This document shows positions 63,039 through 64,000 of a stretch of DNA of 64,000 nt, piece after piece. The stretch's first letter is position 1, and each line of letters opens with the position of its first letter. This stretch comes from CAVTWS01 sp963738445 (GTDB lineage Bacteria; Actinomycetota; Acidimicrobiia; Acidimicrobiales; SHLQ01). Below the pieces are notes generated by a model that ran no database searches, was not told where the DNA came from, and saw nothing but the letters and a program-made list of their open reading frames with translations. The translations under genes and the position numbers were made by a program. The stretch is taken from the NCBI GenBank assembly GCA_963738445.1, contig CAVTWS010000003.1, positions 1-64,000 on the forward strand, in the 5' to 3' direction.

Positions 63039-64000
63039 ATGCTGGGTGATCGCTGGATCTGTGACCGTGTGCCGACGGAACGGTTTCCCGACTACACCCG
63101 CGGCAACGCCGGCGAGGTGCTGGCCGACCCCGTCAGCCCGCTCGGCTGGACGTTCGGCTGGGAGGACGGCGCGGTCCTCGGGTGCGTCGACGGCTTCGAG
63201 CAGATGGGGATCTTCGACGCCAACGAGTACGGCACCCGGCCGAATCTTTCGGGCTGTTCGGCGGCTACTTCTACAACTCGTTGACGCAGGGCCGCCTGTT
63301 CGGCGTACGCCGCGGCGCCGGCTGGCAGGCCGATCGACCAGGTTACTTCGACACGACCAGCCAGACCATCCCGCCGTACGTCGAGAGGGATTGGCACGAC
63401 TCGCCCCGTCACACCGAGAAGCTCGCCGGCACATGGGGTGGCTCACCACGCTCGACACGGTGCCCGAGATCGACCTGCAGAAGCTCGAGGCCAAGGCGCT
63501 CCGCGACAGCCGTCCCGACCTGTCGAGGCTGACCGACGCCCAGCTGCTCGCCCGCGCCCGCACCATCCAACGGCACTTGCGGGCCATGTTCTCCCAGGTG
63601 GTCTGGGCGTCGATGGGCAGCGGCATCGGACCCGGCATCCTCGCCCCCATGATCGGCGAGTCCGACCCCGCCGCGGTCACCAAGCTCATGACCGGCATCG
63701 GCGACGTCGACTCAGCGGACATCGCGGCCCAGATCTTCAACATCTCCCGCATCGTTCGAGATTCGCCGGAGCTGATGGCCGAGTTCGACGGCGACCTCGA
63801 CGGCCTGCTCGATCGCGTCGCCAAGATGGACACACCCGCCGCCATGCGGTTCCTCGCCGCCGTCGACGGGTTCATGTACGAGCACGGCAGCCGCGGGCCC
63901 AACGAGTGGGACATCTACGCCTGGGGCTACGAGACCCGCCCCACGCTCCTGTGGCAGGCGATCGAACGGGCCCGGGGCGCCGACGAGGAATCCAACCCGG
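63039..64000 (+). CDS. PEP-utilising/phosphotransfer-type enzyme, partial at window end, two frameshifts
   Basis: The product starts MLGDRWICDRVPTERFPDYT, RGNAGEVLADPVSPLGWTFG, and resembles the second half of PEP synthase/rifampin-phosphotransferase-like proteins (motif FP.YTRGNAGEV...SPL). It continues across shifts near 63240 (then FGLFGGYFYNSLTQGRLFGV) and near 63432 (then MGWLTTLDTVPEIDLQKLEA) to the end of the window. The helical part includes FMYEHGSRGPNEWDIYAW. The C-terminal phospho-His domain would lie beyond the window. ATG 63039 follows AAAGGGGG at 7 bases. It is divergent from the LLM gene across a TetR-like operator. The substrate is unknown. Confidence 0.75.

Overview
The window is high-GC DNA with strongly GC-ending codons, dense gene packing and many ATGA/GTGA start-stop overlaps. 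Several gene types point to Actinomycetota: a conservon-type sensory module (kinase-like protein, Roadblock, DUF742), a PGWW (DUF2510-like) membrane protein, an F420/LLM-type oxidoreductase, SoxR and actinobacterial-type IS3 and IS1380 elements. A lineage near Acidimicrobiia is my inference from overall style, not a proven placement.

Layout. 1-3.8 kb: LysR regulator, orphan carboxyltransferase, citrate synthase. 3.9-7.8 kb (minus): a catabolic operon of quinone oxidoreductase, a heavily frameshifted P450, an SMP-30-like protein interrupted by TGA, and an SDR. 7.9-8.9 kb: two carboxymuconolactone-decarboxylase (CMD/AhpD-like) genes. The second has an in-frame TGA exactly where the second cysteine of CxxC should be, followed by a SECIS-like hairpin, and is the best candidate here for an unusual system (a selenoprotein). 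9.6-14.1 kb: KimA-like potassium permease facing kdpE/kdpD. 14.2-15.7 kb: small genes. 15.8-23.0 kb (minus): a lipid or cyclic-acid beta-oxidation operon (two acyl-CoA dehydrogenases, an acyl-CoA ligase, two enoyl-CoA hydratases, an MBL hydrolase) ending in an rRNA methyltransferase. 23.1-25.7 kb: a large secreted protein with three C-terminal repeats. 25.7-31.1 kb: FAD-linked oxidase and a conservon lacking its GTPase. 31.8-37.7 kb: a mobile region with an endonuclease remnant, a recombinase-like HTH protein, IS3, IS1380 and a lower-GC GT-C membrane protein, ending at tRNA-Val. 37.7-44.1 kb: tRNA-Val, tRNA-Cys, an alpha/beta hydrolase, a DJ-1-like protein and a four-gene polysaccharide cluster. 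44.3-52.0 kb: an unknown beta-rich protein, an ABC-2 exporter and a P450/acyl-CoA ligase/DapB-like operon. 52.1-54.3 kb: a Rieske fusion protein divergent from soxR, with a SoxR-box-like palindrome over the soxR start codon. 54.4-61.8 kb: a Rieske oxygenase divergent from an operon of SDR, ThuA-like protein and an acetoin-dehydrogenase-like complex (E1 alpha, E1 beta, AcoX-like, lipoyl protein, E2). 61.9-64.0 kb: an LLM oxidoreductase and a partial PEP-utilising enzyme, divergent around a TetR-type operator.

How it works together: most of the content is catabolism of hydrophobic or cyclic carbon compounds feeding acyl-CoA oxidation and the TCA cycle, with potassium control, redox sensing and an envelope polysaccharide cluster as separate modules.

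Caution on quality: at least a dozen otherwise well-conserved genes carry a single one-base shift, often at short homopolymers or GC-rich runs. I read most of these as residual assembly indels rather than true pseudogenes, and annotate such genes over their full span with the break marked.
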